A stretch of DNA of 64,000 nucleotides, taken from Shewanella electrica. GTDB taxonomy: Bacteria; Pseudomonadota; Gammaproteobacteria; Enterobacterales; Shewanellaceae. The stretch covers positions 62,001-126,000 of the forward strand of contig NZ_JAKOGG010000008.1 in the NCBI RefSeq assembly GCF_022321485.1. Reading direction: 5' to 3'. The position numbers and the translations under genes are program-made. Position 1 is the first letter of the stretch, and every line of letters starts with the position of its first letter. The notes beneath the pieces are model-generated. The model saw only the letters and a program-made list of their open reading frames with translations. It was not told the origin of the DNA and ran no database searches. Below are positions 41,290-50,815 of the stretch, piece after piece.

Positions 41290-44145
41290 ATGAAGTTAAC
41301 TCGCACATCTGATGTCGCCGCCAAGGTCGACAAGCCGACGCTGGGGATCAGTCGTCGTCAATTTATGAGAAATGCCGGGGTGACCGCAGGTGGTATTGCT
41401 GCAGCGTCATTTTTAGGCACTGGCATGATGCGTCGCGCCGAAGCGAAAGACGTACCGCATGATGCGCCAATCGAAGTCAAACGTACCATTTGTAGTGCCT
41501 GTGCCGTCGGTTGTGGTTTGTATGCTGAAGTACAAAACGGCGTGTGGACCGGTCAAGAACCTGCATTCGATCACCCATTCAACCAAGGCGGTCACTGTGC
41601 CAAAGGTGCGGCACTACGTGAACACGGCCACGGTGAAAAACGTCTGAAATACCCAATGAAACTTGTCGATGGCAAGTGGAAAAAAGTCTCTTGGGCAACG
41701 GCGATTGATGAAGTGGGCGACCAAATGCTCAAGATCCGTCAAGAGTCAGGTCCAGATTCACTGTACTTCATGGGTAGCGCTAAGTTCTCTAACGAAGGTT
41801 GCTACATGTACCGTAAATTCGCGGCCATGTGGGGTACTAACAACGTCGACCACTCAGCCCGTATTTGTCACTCTACCACGGTAGCCGGTGTTGCTAACAC
41901 TTGGGGCTACGGTGCGCAAACCAACTCGTTTAACGATATTCAAAACACCAAGGCGATCTTCTTCATCGGTTCTAACCCTGCCGAAGCTCACCCTGTTGCC
42001 ATGCAACATATCCTGCTGGCAAAAGAGCGTAACAACGCCAAAATTATCGTTATTGATCCACGTTTCTCCCGTACAGCTGCTCACTCAGATCTGCACGTTG
42101 CTATCCGCCCAGGTACCGATATTCCGTTTATTTACGGCATGTTATGGCACATTTTTGAAAACGGTTGGGAAGATAAAACCTTTATCGAACAACGCGTATT
42201 CGCCATGGATGAAATCCGTAAAGAAGCCGCGAAATTCCCACCAAAAGAAGTGGCCAACATCTGCGGTATCACCGAAGAATCACTCTATCAAACCGCCAAA
42301 ATGTTCGCTGATAACCGTCCGGGCACCGTGGTTTGGTGTATGGGTGGTACCCAGCACCATGTGGGTAACGCCAACACCCGTGCTTATTGTATTTTGCAGT
42401 TGGCGCTGGGCAACATGGGTAAACAAGGTGGCGGTACTAACATTTTCCGTGGTCACGACAACGTACAAGGGGCGACTGACTTAGGTTTGCTGTTCGACAA
42501 CTTACCGGGTTACTACGGCCTGACCTCTGCCGCGTGGGCACACTGGACCCACGTTTGGGATCTGGACCCAGAATGGGTGAAAAGTCGTTTCGATAAAGGC
42601 ACCTATTTAGGTAGCGATCCAATGACCACCCCGGGGATTCCATGTTCTCGTTGGCATGATGGTGTGTTGGAAGATAAAGCCAAGTTGGCGCAACGCGACA
42701 ACATCCGCATGGCGTTCTTCTGGGGCCAATCGGTTAACACCGAAACTCGTCAACGCGATGTGCGTGAAGCACTGGATAAGATGGACACCATCGTGGTGGT
42801 CGATCCAACCCCAACCATGGCCGGTGTAATGCATCGCCGTAAAAACGGCGTGTACCTGCTGCCAGCGTGTACTCAGTTTGAAAGCCGTGGCTCACTGTCT
42901 AACTCAGGCCGCTCTATTCAATGGCGTGAGCAGGTGATTGAACCGCTGTTTGAATCTAAAAACGATTTGGAAATCATGTACCTACTGTCGAAAAAATTAG
43001 GCTTCGACAAAGAGTACACCAAACGTATGCAAATCGATGAAAAAGGCATTCCATTAGTGGAAGACGTGACCCGCGAAATCAACCGCGGCATGTGGACCAT
43101 TGGTATGACTGGCCAAAGCCCAGAGCGTATTAAAGAACACACCATGAACTGGGGCACCTTCAGCAACAAGACTTTGGAAGCCGAAGGCGGCCCATGCAAA
43201 GGTGAAACTTACGGTTTGCCTTGGCCATGTTGGGGCACGCCAGAGCAGAAACACCCAGGCACCCAAATTCTGTATAACCAAAGCCGTCATGTCTTGCAGG
43301 GCGGTGGTAACTTCCGCGCCCGTTACGGTGTGGAATACAAAGGTGAAAACATTCTGGCAAACGGCTCCTACTCATTAGGCGCTGAAATCCAAGATGGTTA
43401 CCCAGAATTCTCCGACAAGCTGCTCAAACAACTGGGCTGGTGGGATGATCTGACCGACGCTGAAAAAGCCGAAGCCGAAGGTAAAAACTGGAAGACTGAC
43501 TTGTCTGGCGGTATCCACCGCGTAGCGATGAAGCACGGTTGTATTCCATTCGGTAACGCCAAAGCGCGTTGTATCGTGTGGACCTTCCCTGACCAAGTGC
43601 CGGTACACCGCGAGCCGCTGTATACCCCACGTCGTGATCTGGTGGAAAAATATCCAACCTATGAAGACCGTCAGGTACACCGTCTGCCAACCTTGTACAA
43701 GACTATCCAACAACAGGATATGACCGGCAAATACCCACTGGCACTGACTTCTGGTCGCCTGGTTGAGTATGAAGGTGGTGGTGAAGAATCTCGTGGTAAC
43801 CCATGGTTGGCTGAACTGCAACAAAGCATGTTTGTGGAAATTAACCCGGGCGACGCAGCAGACCGCAGCATTCGCAACGGCGACAAAGTATGGCTAGAAG
43901 GCGCCGAAGGCGGCCGCATTCTGATTGAAGCCTTAGTGACTCCACGGGTAAAACCGGGGGTAACTTGGATGCCATACCACTTCGCTGGTGTGATGCACGG
44001 CGAAAGCTTAGCGGCAAATTATCCAGAAGGCACAGTGCCTTACGTGATTGGCGAATCAGCCAACACCGCACTGACTTATGGTTATGACCCAGTGACGCAG
44101 ATGCAGGAAACCAAAGCGTCCCTGTGTCAAATCGTCAAAGCTTAA
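41290..44145 (+). CDS. fdhA: Formate dehydrogenase catalytic subunit, paralogue 2 (Cys type)
   Basis: 951 residues, collinear with paralogue 1. Tat leader ISRRQFMRNAG; 4Fe-4S site in ICSACAVGCG with the fourth Cys in QGGHCAKG; metal ligand Cys193 in ARICHSTTVAGVANTWGYG. The stretch around Cys193 (about 41838-41930) is nearly identical at the DNA level to paralogue 1, including silent positions, while flanks differ. Differences cluster in surface regions (for example RNNAKIIVIDPRFSRTAAHS versus RGAKIIVVDPRFTRTAAKAD). GGAGAA precedes the ATG. Likely same reaction under other conditions or with another metal. Confidence 0.95.
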   Translation: MKLTRTSDVAAKVDKPTLGISRRQFMRNAGVTAGGIAAASFLGTGMMRRAEAKDVPHDAPIEVKRTICSACAVGCGLYAEVQNGVWTGQEPAFDHPFNQGGHCAKGAALREHGHGEKRLKYPMKLVDGKWKKVSWATAIDEVGDQMLKIRQESGPDSLYFMGSAKFSNEGCYMYRKFAAMWGTNNVDHSARICHSTTVAGVANTWGYGAQTNSFNDIQNTKAIFFIGSNPAEAHPVAMQHILLAKERNNAKIIVIDPRFSRTAAHSDLHVAIRPGTDIPFIYGMLWHIFENGWEDKTFIEQRVFAMDEIRKEAAKFPPKEVANICGITEESLYQTAKMFADNRPGTVVWCMGGTQHHVGNANTRAYCILQLALGNMGKQGGGTNIFRGHDNVQGATDLGLLFDNLPGYYGLTSAAWAHWTHVWDLDPEWVKSRFDKGTYLGSDPMTTPGIPCSRWHDGVLEDKAKLAQRDNIRMAFFWGQSVNTETRQRDVREALDKMDTIVVVDPTPTMAGVMHRRKNGVYLLPACTQFESRGSLSNSGRSIQWREQVIEPLFESKNDLEIMYLLSKKLGFDKEYTKRMQIDEKGIPLVEDVTREINRGMWTIGMTGQSPERIKEHTMNWGTFSNKTLEAEGGPCKGETYGLPWPCWGTPEQKHPGTQILYNQSRHVLQGGGNFRARYGVEYKGENILANGSYSLGAEIQDGYPEFSDKLLKQLGWWDDLTDAEKAEAEGKNWKTDLSGGIHRVAMKHGCIPFGNAKARCIVWTFPDQVPVHREPLYTPRRDLVEKYPTYEDRQVHRLPTLYKTIQQQDMTGKYPLALTSGRLVEYEGGGEESRGNPWLAELQQSMFVEINPGDAADRSIRNGDKVWLEGAEGGRILIEALVTPRVKPGVTWMPYHFAGVMHGESLAANYPEGTVPYVIGESANTALTYGYDPVTQMQETKASLCQIVKA

Positions 44146-44174
44146 TTGCAGCGTTGTGAAGGAGAAAATCCACT

Positions 44175-44744
44175 ATGGCAACTATGAAATTTTTGTGTGA
44201 TAGCAAACGCTGCATTGAATGTAACGGCTGTGTCACCGCCTGTAAAAACGAAAACGATCATGCCCTTGAATGGGGCATTCAACGTCGCCGCGTTGTCACC
44301 ATCCATGATGGTGAACGTGGTGAAGCCTCAATATCTGTCGCCTGTATGCACTGCTCAGATGCACCGTGCATGGCAGTGTGTCCAGCAGATTGCTTCTATC
44401 GCACCGAAGACGGTGTGATCCTGCACAACAAAGACAAGTGCATCGGCTGTGGTTACTGCCTGTACGCTTGCCCATTTGGTGCACCGCAGTTTAAGAAAAA
44501 TGGCGCCTTCGGCAGCCGTGGCAAGATGGACAAATGTACCTTCTGCTCTGGCGGCCCTGAAGAAAACCATTCAGAAGCTGAACGCGCGAAATACGGTGCT
44601 AACCGTCTCGCCGAAGGCAAACTGCCAATGTGCGCCGAGTTGTGTGCCACCAAAGCTCTGTTAGCGGGTGATGCCGAAGTGGTTTCAAGCATCTTCCGTG
44701 AACGCGTAGCTTACCGTGGCGCTGATAACGCAGCGTGGAAGTAA
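44175..44744 (+). CDS. fdhB: Formate dehydrogenase iron-sulfur subunit, paralogue 2
   Basis: 189 residues; four 4Fe-4S motifs identical in spacing to paralogue 1 (CDSKRCIECNGCVTACKNEN, CMHCSDAPCMAVCPADCF, CIGCGYCLYACPFGAPQF, CTFC/CAELCATKAL). Nine residues shorter at the C-terminus. Ribosome-binding GAAGGAG before the ATG. Electron relay between FdhA2 and FdhC2. Confidence 0.95.
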   Translation: MATMKFLCDSKRCIECNGCVTACKNENDHALEWGIQRRRVVTIHDGERGEASISVACMHCSDAPCMAVCPADCFYRTEDGVILHNKDKCIGCGYCLYACPFGAPQFKKNGAFGSRGKMDKCTFCSGGPEENHSEAERAKYGANRLAEGKLPMCAELCATKALLAGDAEVVSSIFRERVAYRGADNAAWK

Positions 44745-44756
44745 TAAGCGACAACA

Positions 44757-44780
44757 ACCAGCCTGTTTAGGCAGGCTGGT
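44757..44780. other. Intercistronic hairpin fdhB-fdhC, operon 2
   Basis: ACCAGCCTG, loop TTTAGG, CAGGCTGGT: perfect 9-base stem, no T tract, 15 bases before the fdhC2 start. Same place as the unrelated hairpin at 39652-39671. Confidence 0.7.
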
Positions 44781-44794
44781 GAGCGAGGTTTTAT

Positions 44795-45772
44795 ATGAAC
44801 AAATTGTTCACCCGTATCGGGCTGGCGTTGGTGCTGTTGTTCAGCACGCTCAGCTTTGCCGCCGATAATGCAACCCACGAGCAACCCGTGGGCAATGACG
44901 CGCTGTGGGCGCAGTTACAAGATGGCGCTACCGGTTACACCACCTCACACAGTGAGTTCCATAACATGCCGATCAACAGCTACGATCTGCGCGTGTTGGA
45001 GTTACGCAGTGACTGGTTAGCACCGGGACTGATGGCTGCGCTGTTTGGCATGATCGTCATCTTTGCGCTGTTCATCATGGTTAACGGTATCTCCAAACTG
45101 CACCACGGCTTCTCTGGCAAAATGGTGCAGCGTTGGTCGAAATTCGATATCTCGATTCACTGGTTAGGGGCGATTCCGTGCTTAACCTTGATCCTCACTG
45201 GGTTGACGTTATTGGCGGGCCGCTTCTTCCTGCAACCTTATGTGAGTGAAGGTTTCTGGGCGAGTTTTGTCTACCTTGCCAAGCAGATCCACAACGTGAT
45301 GGCGTTTCCGTTCATGATCGGTTGGCTGCTGATGACCTGTTTGTGGGCCAAAAACCAGCTACCAAAAATGTACGACCTGAAATGGTTCCTCGTCGTCGGT
45401 GGTTACATCAACTTCGGCCCATTCAAAGGCAAACACCCAGATTCTGGCTTTGCTAACGCCGGTGAGAAGATGTGGTTTTGGACCTTTGCACTGTTCGGCT
45501 TGGTGATTTCCGCCTCGGGTTTGTTGCTGATTTTCCCGAACGTGTTTGAACCAAGCCGCACCTTAAGCTTGATCTCATTAATCCTGCACGCGGTTAGCGC
45601 CATCATCATTTGCGCCTTCTCCATCGTGCACATCTTCATGGCAACTGTGATGTCAGAAGGTGGTATGGAATGTATGGTTTCTGGCTACTGTGACGAGAAC
45701 TGGGCCACTCAGCATCACAACCTGTGGTACGACGAAATCAAAGCTAACGGCACGTTAAAATACCGTGACTAA
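44795..45772 (+). CDS. fdhC: Formate dehydrogenase cytochrome b556 subunit, paralogue 2
   Basis: 325 residues. N-terminal signal FTRIGLALVLLFSTLSFAAD, periplasmic region shorter than in paralogue 1, then four membrane segments with heme-binding histidines (ISIHWLGAIPCLTLILTGLT, QIHNVMAFPFMIGWLLMTCL, LHAVSAIIICAFSIVHIFMA). The end MECMVSGYCDENWATQHHNL is nearly the same as in paralogue 1. Last gene of the operon, with a strong terminator. Confidence 0.93.
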   Translation: MNKLFTRIGLALVLLFSTLSFAADNATHEQPVGNDALWAQLQDGATGYTTSHSEFHNMPINSYDLRVLELRSDWLAPGLMAALFGMIVIFALFIMVNGISKLHHGFSGKMVQRWSKFDISIHWLGAIPCLTLILTGLTLLAGRFFLQPYVSEGFWASFVYLAKQIHNVMAFPFMIGWLLMTCLWAKNQLPKMYDLKWFLVVGGYINFGPFKGKHPDSGFANAGEKMWFWTFALFGLVISASGLLLIFPNVFEPSRTLSLISLILHAVSAIIICAFSIVHIFMATVMSEGGMECMVSGYCDENWATQHHNLWYDEIKANGTLKYRD

Positions 45773-45785
45773 ACGCTAATTGGTT

Positions 45786-45816
45786 AAAAAAGCCGCACAA
45801 ATGGTGCGGCTTTTTT
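45786..45816 (+). terminator. Terminator of the second formate dehydrogenase operon
   Basis: AAAAAAGCCGCAC, loop AAATG, GTGCGGCTTTTTT: perfect 13-base stem. Confidence 0.95.
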
Positions 45817-45905
45817 ATAGCGAATACATGCGCTTAAACTAACGTAACTTAAGTGCATTATAGTTGTCTAAAACATGACCGGCTTAACAAATTCCCCCAT
45901 CTAGT

Positions 45906-45933
45906 CTTGCTAGGAATCCTAATCTCTAGCAAG
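45906..45933. promoter_or_regulatory. Inverted repeat upstream of the HemN-family gene
   Basis: CTTGCTAG, 12 bases, CTAGCAAG: perfect 8-base arms, 128 bases before the start codon. Could be an operator or an mRNA leader hairpin. Confidence 0.45.
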
Positions 45934-46060
45934 TTCACATTTTCCAACAGCTTGAGGCGGTAGCCTTACTAGCAGATAAAGCTAATAAATAAAGCTGCCT
46001 TGGATAATCGTTAACTCTGCGCGGTATTTGAGGATTATTGCAACCCAGACAGGAACCCCT

Positions 46061-47398
46061 ATGTCATCCGTTATTGAAAGCCTAGATAGTCAACTGGTAC
46101 GCCCATACCAAGCCAACATCACAACACCCACTTGGATGTTAAGCGCCATGGAAAAGGTGATGCATTACTATGTGGACAAGAATCTGCGGCTGGATACCTT
46201 GTCAGCGGATATCATGCCTGCGCCGCAGCCGGGCAAAAAGTACATGTTGTACGCCCACGTGCCGTTCTGTCACACCTTGTGCTCTTACTGCACCTTCCAC
46301 CGTTTTCTATTCAAAGAAGACAAAGCACGGCGCTACTTTGTGGCGCTGCGTAAAGAGATGGACATGGTCAAAGCGCTGGGGTACGACTTTGAATCTATGT
46401 ACATCGGCGGCGGCACCACCACCGTGCTGGAAGATGAGTTAGCGCGCACTATCGAACACGCTAAAACCTTGTTCCCATCGATCAAAGAAGTGTCATGCGA
46501 ATCTGATCCACAACACCTCGACAGCCCCGGCTTTAAACAGCTCAAAGGCTTGGTCGACCGTATGTCGATTGGGGTGCAAAGCTTTAACGATGACATTTTG
46601 AAAATGACCGAACGGCTAGATAAGTTCGGCTCAGGCCAGCAAACGTTCGACAAGATCATGGCCGCCAAAGAGCTGTTCCCGATCATCAACGTTGACCTGA
46701 TTTTTGGCTTCCGTGGCCAAACCGACGAGATCATTCAGCACGATTTGAACATGGCCTCCAAACTCGACCCGCGGCAGATCACCACCTATCCGCTGATGGT
46801 CACCCACCAAACCCGTAAGAGTGTTAAAGCCAAATTGGCCGCCCCACATGCCGACATGGCTAACCAATATCGGATGATTTTGAACACCCTCAACGGCCAA
46901 TATAACCAGCTGTCAGCATGGGCATTTGGTAAAGCCAACGACGAAGGCTTTGACGAATACGTGATTGATTACGACGAATACTTAGGTGTCGGCTCTGGCT
47001 CATTTAGTTTCTTGAACGACACGTTATACGTGAACACCTTTTCGCTACGCCGCTACGAAGACCGCATCATCAACGGCAAAATGGGTGTTGAACAGCAGAA
47101 AAACTACAGCATCAAAGACGTGATGCAGTACCGCTTCCTGCTCGGCATGTTCTCCGGTCGCCTTAATCGCAAATACTTCCGCGATACTTTCGGCGTCAAC
47201 TTGGACACCGCCTTGTTCAAAGAGATGAGTTCAATGAAGTTGATTGGTGCCATTAAAAACGACCCAACCAATCCCGATGAGCTGATTGTGACTGACAACG
47301 GCAAGATGATGGGCTTGCTGATGATGAAAGAGTTTTACGCGGGGATGGATAACGTGCGGGCGCAGTTGCGTAAGCCGTTGAAACAATGTGATATGTAG
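46061..47398 (+). CDS. HemN-family radical SAM protein
   Basis: 445 residues from the ATG at 46061 (AGGA six bases upstream; a start at 46028 lacks this). Radical-SAM cluster motif CHTLCSYC (C-x3-C-x2-C) after YAHVPFCH, then YIGGGTTTVLEDEL, SIGVQSFNDDILKMTERLDK, and LIFGFRGQTDEII, the signature of the coproporphyrinogen III oxidase-like family (HemN, HemW, HutW). The HemN-specific N-terminus and C-terminal domain are not obvious, so oxygen-independent coproporphyrinogen oxidase activity is not assured; a heme-transfer role as in HemW or HutW is possible. It lies after the cytochrome b operon but has its own leader. Confidence 0.85.
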   Translation: MSSVIESLDSQLVRPYQANITTPTWMLSAMEKVMHYYVDKNLRLDTLSADIMPAPQPGKKYMLYAHVPFCHTLCSYCTFHRFLFKEDKARRYFVALRKEMDMVKALGYDFESMYIGGGTTTVLEDELARTIEHAKTLFPSIKEVSCESDPQHLDSPGFKQLKGLVDRMSIGVQSFNDDILKMTERLDKFGSGQQTFDKIMAAKELFPIINVDLIFGFRGQTDEIIQHDLNMASKLDPRQITTYPLMVTHQTRKSVKAKLAAPHADMANQYRMILNTLNGQYNQLSAWAFGKANDEGFDEYVIDYDEYLGVGSGSFSFLNDTLYVNTFSLRRYEDRIINGKMGVEQQKNYSIKDVMQYRFLLGMFSGRLNRKYFRDTFGVNLDTALFKEMSSMKLIGAIKNDPTNPDELIVTDNGKMMGLLMMKEFYAGMDNVRAQLRKPLKQCDM

Positions 47399-47641
47399 TG
47401 GTCTTGTAAGCTTTCGCTTGCGCTGACGTCGATGGAAGGAATGCTAAGGTATCTCGTAACGGGGCAAAAGCGTGTTGTTATAGCTATTGCCCGCCGCCGT
47501 TAAGCGGTAGGTCGTATTCCTCACTAAACAAATCAAATAGATTTTCTGCTCACACTTAGGTCGCAATGACGTTGCGTTATTATATTTGTATGATAATTGT
47601 GCGAATTAATACTCGTTAGAGTTAACTCACAAGGAATCGTC

Positions 47642-49969
47642 ATGTCAGTTATGCGCTTGGTCGGAGCGGTTTGTTTACTTGTCTCAACACTGTTTACGGT
47701 GAATGCTCAAACGGCGTCTGCAGAGGCGAGTCGGCTAACACTGAACTTCAACACCGGTTGGTTGTATTCCCCGCACGATATGAATGACGGCCAACGTCTG
47801 GCGTTGGATGAAAGCAGTTTTACGCCTGTATCTCTGCCGCATGCCAATAAATTGATGGATAGGCACTTAGATGTGGATGCCAATGCGTTTCGCTTTGTGT
47901 CTTGGTATCGGCGCCATTTTGCACTCTCCGAGCAGTACCAATCCAAACGGGTATTAATCAATTTTGAAGGGGTGGCGACCGTCGCCGATGTGTTTATTAA
48001 TGGCCATCATGTGACGCAACATAAGGGCGCGTATAGCGGTTTTACGGTCGATGTGACCGACTACGTTAAATGGGGCGTGGCCGCCGATAATCTGTTGTCG
48101 GTGCGGGTTGATTCCACCAAGCATAGTGATATTCCGCCAGAGGGTGACAAGGTGGATTACATGTTGTTCGGCGGCATTGTGCGCGATGTCAATCTGCTGC
48201 TGACCAGTCCTGTCTATTTGCGCGATAGCTTTGTGCGCAGTACTTCGCTGACTACCGCCAAAGCCGATGTTGCCGCGTCCAGCACCATAGTTAATACCAC
48301 CGGCAAGCCCCAATCATTGGTGTTGCGTAGTGAACTGCGTAATGCCAATGGGCAGTTAGTGGCTACGCAACAGCAAGCGCTGACCATTGATGCAGCAGCA
48401 ACAACGCCGACGGCAGATGTGCTGAGCCAAGTTGCCAAACCACACTTATGGGATGTGGATTCGCCTTATCTGTACCACGCCACATTGTCGCTGCTACAAG
48501 ATGGCGAAGTGATTGATAGTGTGCACTCACGGCTGGGATTTCGCAGTGTGCAATTCAAGTCCGATGGCTTTTATCTCAACCAGCGGCGATTGCCTTTGAT
48601 TGGGCTTAATCGCCACGAACAATGGCCGTGGCTGGGGCGTGCGGTACCGAACCGATTGCAAGTACGCGATGCTGACCGACTCAAATATGAGTTAGGCCTC
48701 AATATTGTGCGTCTGTCGCATTATCCGCAAGATCCGGCGTTTCTCGCGCACGCCGATGAAATTGGTTTGCTGGTGTTGGAAGAGCTACCCGGCTGGCAAC
48801 ATATTGGCGATAAAGCGTGGCAGCAGTTGGCGTTACAAGAGCTAAAAGCGATGATCTTACGTGACCGCAACCATAGCGCCATCATCTCTTGGGGCGTGCG
48901 CATTAATGAATCCGCTGATAACCATGAGTTTTACCAAGCCACCAATCATTTGGCGGCGCAGTTAGATCCCACACGACAAACTCACGGTGTACACACCAAT
49001 GAGAACCCAGATGGTGAGTATCTTGAAAACGGTTTCTATGGCTACAACGACTATAACTGCTGGGATGGCACCCGCGACTTAAAAGCGCCGCGCAGCATGC
49101 CGTGGCTGATCACAGAAACCAATTGTAAGTGGAAGCTGGTGTTACCTAACGCGAGCGATGCTGCATGGGTTGAGCATATGCAAGAGTTCGCCCGTATCAC
49201 CAACGACGCGCTGGCCAATCCGCACATCTTGGGCGCTATTGGTTGGAGCTATGTCGATTACAACACCGAAGTTGACTACAACAACACCCACAAGAATTTT
49301 TACAGCGGCGTCTACGATCTCTTTCGGCTCCCCCGATTTGGTGCTTATTTTTATCAATCGCAGCGCGATCCCGTTCGCTATGGGGCGATGGTAAAAATTG
49401 CCAGCTTCTGGCAGCAAGACTCACCCGCCAAGGTGACTATTGCCACCAATGCCGAGGAGGTTGAATTGTGGCTCAATGGCAAGTCGCTCGGGGTATTTAC
49501 CCCTAATGTATATCCACAACTGCCGCACCCGCTGCTTGAGGTACCAGTGACATTTGCCGCCGGAGAGCTGCGCGCAGAAGCGCGTATTAATGGTCAGATT
49601 GTTGCTGTGGATAATGTTTACACCGCCAGCAGCGCGACGCAGCTGAAGTTAAGCGTAGATGATACTGAATTGCAGGCCGATGGTGCCGATCTGACCCGAG
49701 TGATTGTGGAAGCGCAAGACGCGCAAGGCCATTGGGTCGCCAACAATCAAAGTAAAGTGACTTTTGCGGTGCAAGGCGTGGGTAAATTATTGGGCGAGAA
49801 TCCGCTACAGCTTGAAAATGGCCGCGGCATTATTTTTGTGCAAAGCGACTATCTGCGTACAGGCGCAATAACGGTAAACAGCAGCGCAAAGGGGCTTAAA
49901 CGTGATGCGATTTCGCTTCGAACCGTAATGCCAACCGCGAATTATGTACCACTACCTGTGTCAGATTAA
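47642..49969 (+). CDS. Glycoside hydrolase family 2 (secreted beta-glycosidase)
   Basis: 775 residues from the ATG at 47642 (AAGGAA upstream; an earlier in-frame start at 47597 lacks it). Signal peptide ending VNAQTASA. Order: sugar-binding jelly roll (FNTGWLYSPHDMNDGQRLAL, WYRRHFALSEQYQSKRVLIN), Ig-like domain, TIM barrel (FYLNQRRLPLIGLNRHEQWP, LGLNIVRLSHYPQDPAFLAH) with the acid/base Glu in WGVRINES and nucleophile Glu in WLITETN, then two more beta domains including a Big-type repeat (KLSVDDTELQADGADLTRVI). Likely beta-galactosidase or beta-glucuronidase type; substrate unknown. No transporter or regulator beside it. Confidence 0.92.
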   Translation: MSVMRLVGAVCLLVSTLFTVNAQTASAEASRLTLNFNTGWLYSPHDMNDGQRLALDESSFTPVSLPHANKLMDRHLDVDANAFRFVSWYRRHFALSEQYQSKRVLINFEGVATVADVFINGHHVTQHKGAYSGFTVDVTDYVKWGVAADNLLSVRVDSTKHSDIPPEGDKVDYMLFGGIVRDVNLLLTSPVYLRDSFVRSTSLTTAKADVAASSTIVNTTGKPQSLVLRSELRNANGQLVATQQQALTIDAAATTPTADVLSQVAKPHLWDVDSPYLYHATLSLLQDGEVIDSVHSRLGFRSVQFKSDGFYLNQRRLPLIGLNRHEQWPWLGRAVPNRLQVRDADRLKYELGLNIVRLSHYPQDPAFLAHADEIGLLVLEELPGWQHIGDKAWQQLALQELKAMILRDRNHSAIISWGVRINESADNHEFYQATNHLAAQLDPTRQTHGVHTNENPDGEYLENGFYGYNDYNCWDGTRDLKAPRSMPWLITETNCKWKLVLPNASDAAWVEHMQEFARITNDALANPHILGAIGWSYVDYNTEVDYNNTHKNFYSGVYDLFRLPRFGAYFYQSQRDPVRYGAMVKIASFWQQDSPAKVTIATNAEEVELWLNGKSLGVFTPNVYPQLPHPLLEVPVTFAAGELRAEARINGQIVAVDNVYTASSATQLKLSVDDTELQADGADLTRVIVEAQDAQGHWVANNQSKVTFAVQGVGKLLGENPLQLENGRGIIFVQSDYLRTGAITVNSSAKGLKRDAISLRTVMPTANYVPLPVSD

Positions 49970-49985
49970 ACGTACTCAACCTGCG

Positions 49986-50052
49986 TTGTTGCCATTCAGC
50001 TTGCTGTCATTATGCAGATAGTCACTTTCATCGGGGAATTGTGACTGCCAGC
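49986..50052 (-). pseudogene. Remnant of a paralogue of the 55911-56462 gene
   Basis: About 67 bases that translate on the minus strand as WQSQFPDESDYLHNDSKL, against WQSQFADESDYLHNDSEL in the intact gene near 56021-56085. The matching DNA is near identical for about 50 bases. Neither end of the gene is present. Confidence 0.8.
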
Positions 50053-50151
50053 AAAAATAATGACTGCCACCAATTTACGTAGTCGATGGGGTTAAATTGG
50101 CGGCTTTACGAATTGCTAATCCTGCTTGAGCTAGTCGTGAGATTAAATTTT

Positions 50152-50486
50152 GTTCAAATCACACGACTTAATTAAATTGAACGTTTTGAGTGATGCATTA
50201 TTAATGGGCGGGTTAGCCAACGGAGAATTAACCATGCAGACATTAACGGCGCACGATGCGAAACGAAATTTTGATGAACTACTGCTGAGCGCCCAACGTG
50301 AGTGAGCCTGTAAAGATCAGCAAAAACAGTAAAGATGCTGTGGTGGTGATGTCGATTCGAGACTTTGAAGCGCTGGAAGCGATGAAAGCTGAATACCTTA
50401 AGCACTGCTTCACATCAGCACAGCAAGACTTAAAAAATGGCACCACTGTTGATGGCGAAAGTTTTCTTAATTCGCTGTAATTGATT
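50152..50486 (+). repeat. Duplicated antitoxin segment, copy A
   Basis: About 335 bases nearly identical to 52672-53007. Both begin in the AT-rich leader (TTAATTAAATTGAACGTTTT) and end just after the antitoxin stop codon, beyond which the sequences are unrelated. Confidence 0.93.
50234..50480 (+). pseudogene. Frameshifted YefM/Phd-type antitoxin gene
   Basis: Same as the intact gene at 52759-53001 except for a 4-base insertion near 50299 (CGTGAGTGAGCC versus CGCGAGCC) that shifts the frame after MQTLTAHDAKRNFDELLLSA and brings an early stop. The downstream part (KISKNSKDAVVVMSIRDFEA) stays open in another frame. It would have encoded an 80-residue antitoxin for the toxin remnant that follows. 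Confidence 0.88.
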
Positions 50487-50487
50487 G

Positions 50488-50786
50488 ATGAAAAACAATA
50501 AATACAAGTTAAGCAGCTTGGCGCAGTCGCACTTACGCAAAGTAAAAAGCGACACTGTTGAAAATTTCTCAGAATTGCAGTGGCAGATCTACCAAGACAC
50601 TTTGCCATCAGGGTGCAAATGTTAGCCGACAACCCGGGCGTTGGCATAAGTTGCGACGAGATCTATCCCAATGGCTTTTAATTCCTCATTGGCAAACATA
50701 TGGTTTACTTCACCAAAGAAAACGGTTTTATCTTGATTGTGGCGGTGTTAGGTCAGCCACAGCTACCGCAGAACCATCTGAAATAA
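50488..50786 (+). pseudogene. Broken ParE/RelE-family toxin gene
   Basis: Starts with ATG seven bases after the antitoxin stop codon: MKNNKYKLSSLAQSHLRKVK. The frame stops at TAG 50623-50625; the continuation is in the next frame (VQMLADNPGVGISCDEIYPN), so a small indel occurred around 50605-50613. A second lesion, TAA at 50679-50681, sits where an aromatic codon is expected (NGF-stop-FLIGKHMVYF). It ends LGQPQLPQNHLK at 50786. The pattern is that of ParE toxins paired with YefM/Phd antitoxins. Inactive unless frameshifting occurs. Confidence 0.85.
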
Positions 50787-50815
50787 CTTTAGACCACGCA
50801 GCGTGTGGAAACGTC

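Noticed and set aside
47495-47560. Minus-strand peptide with EYDLPLNG, like a segment of the 54335-54727 protein
   Set aside because: Only about eight residues agree and the surrounding frame is closed; too short to call a pseudogene.
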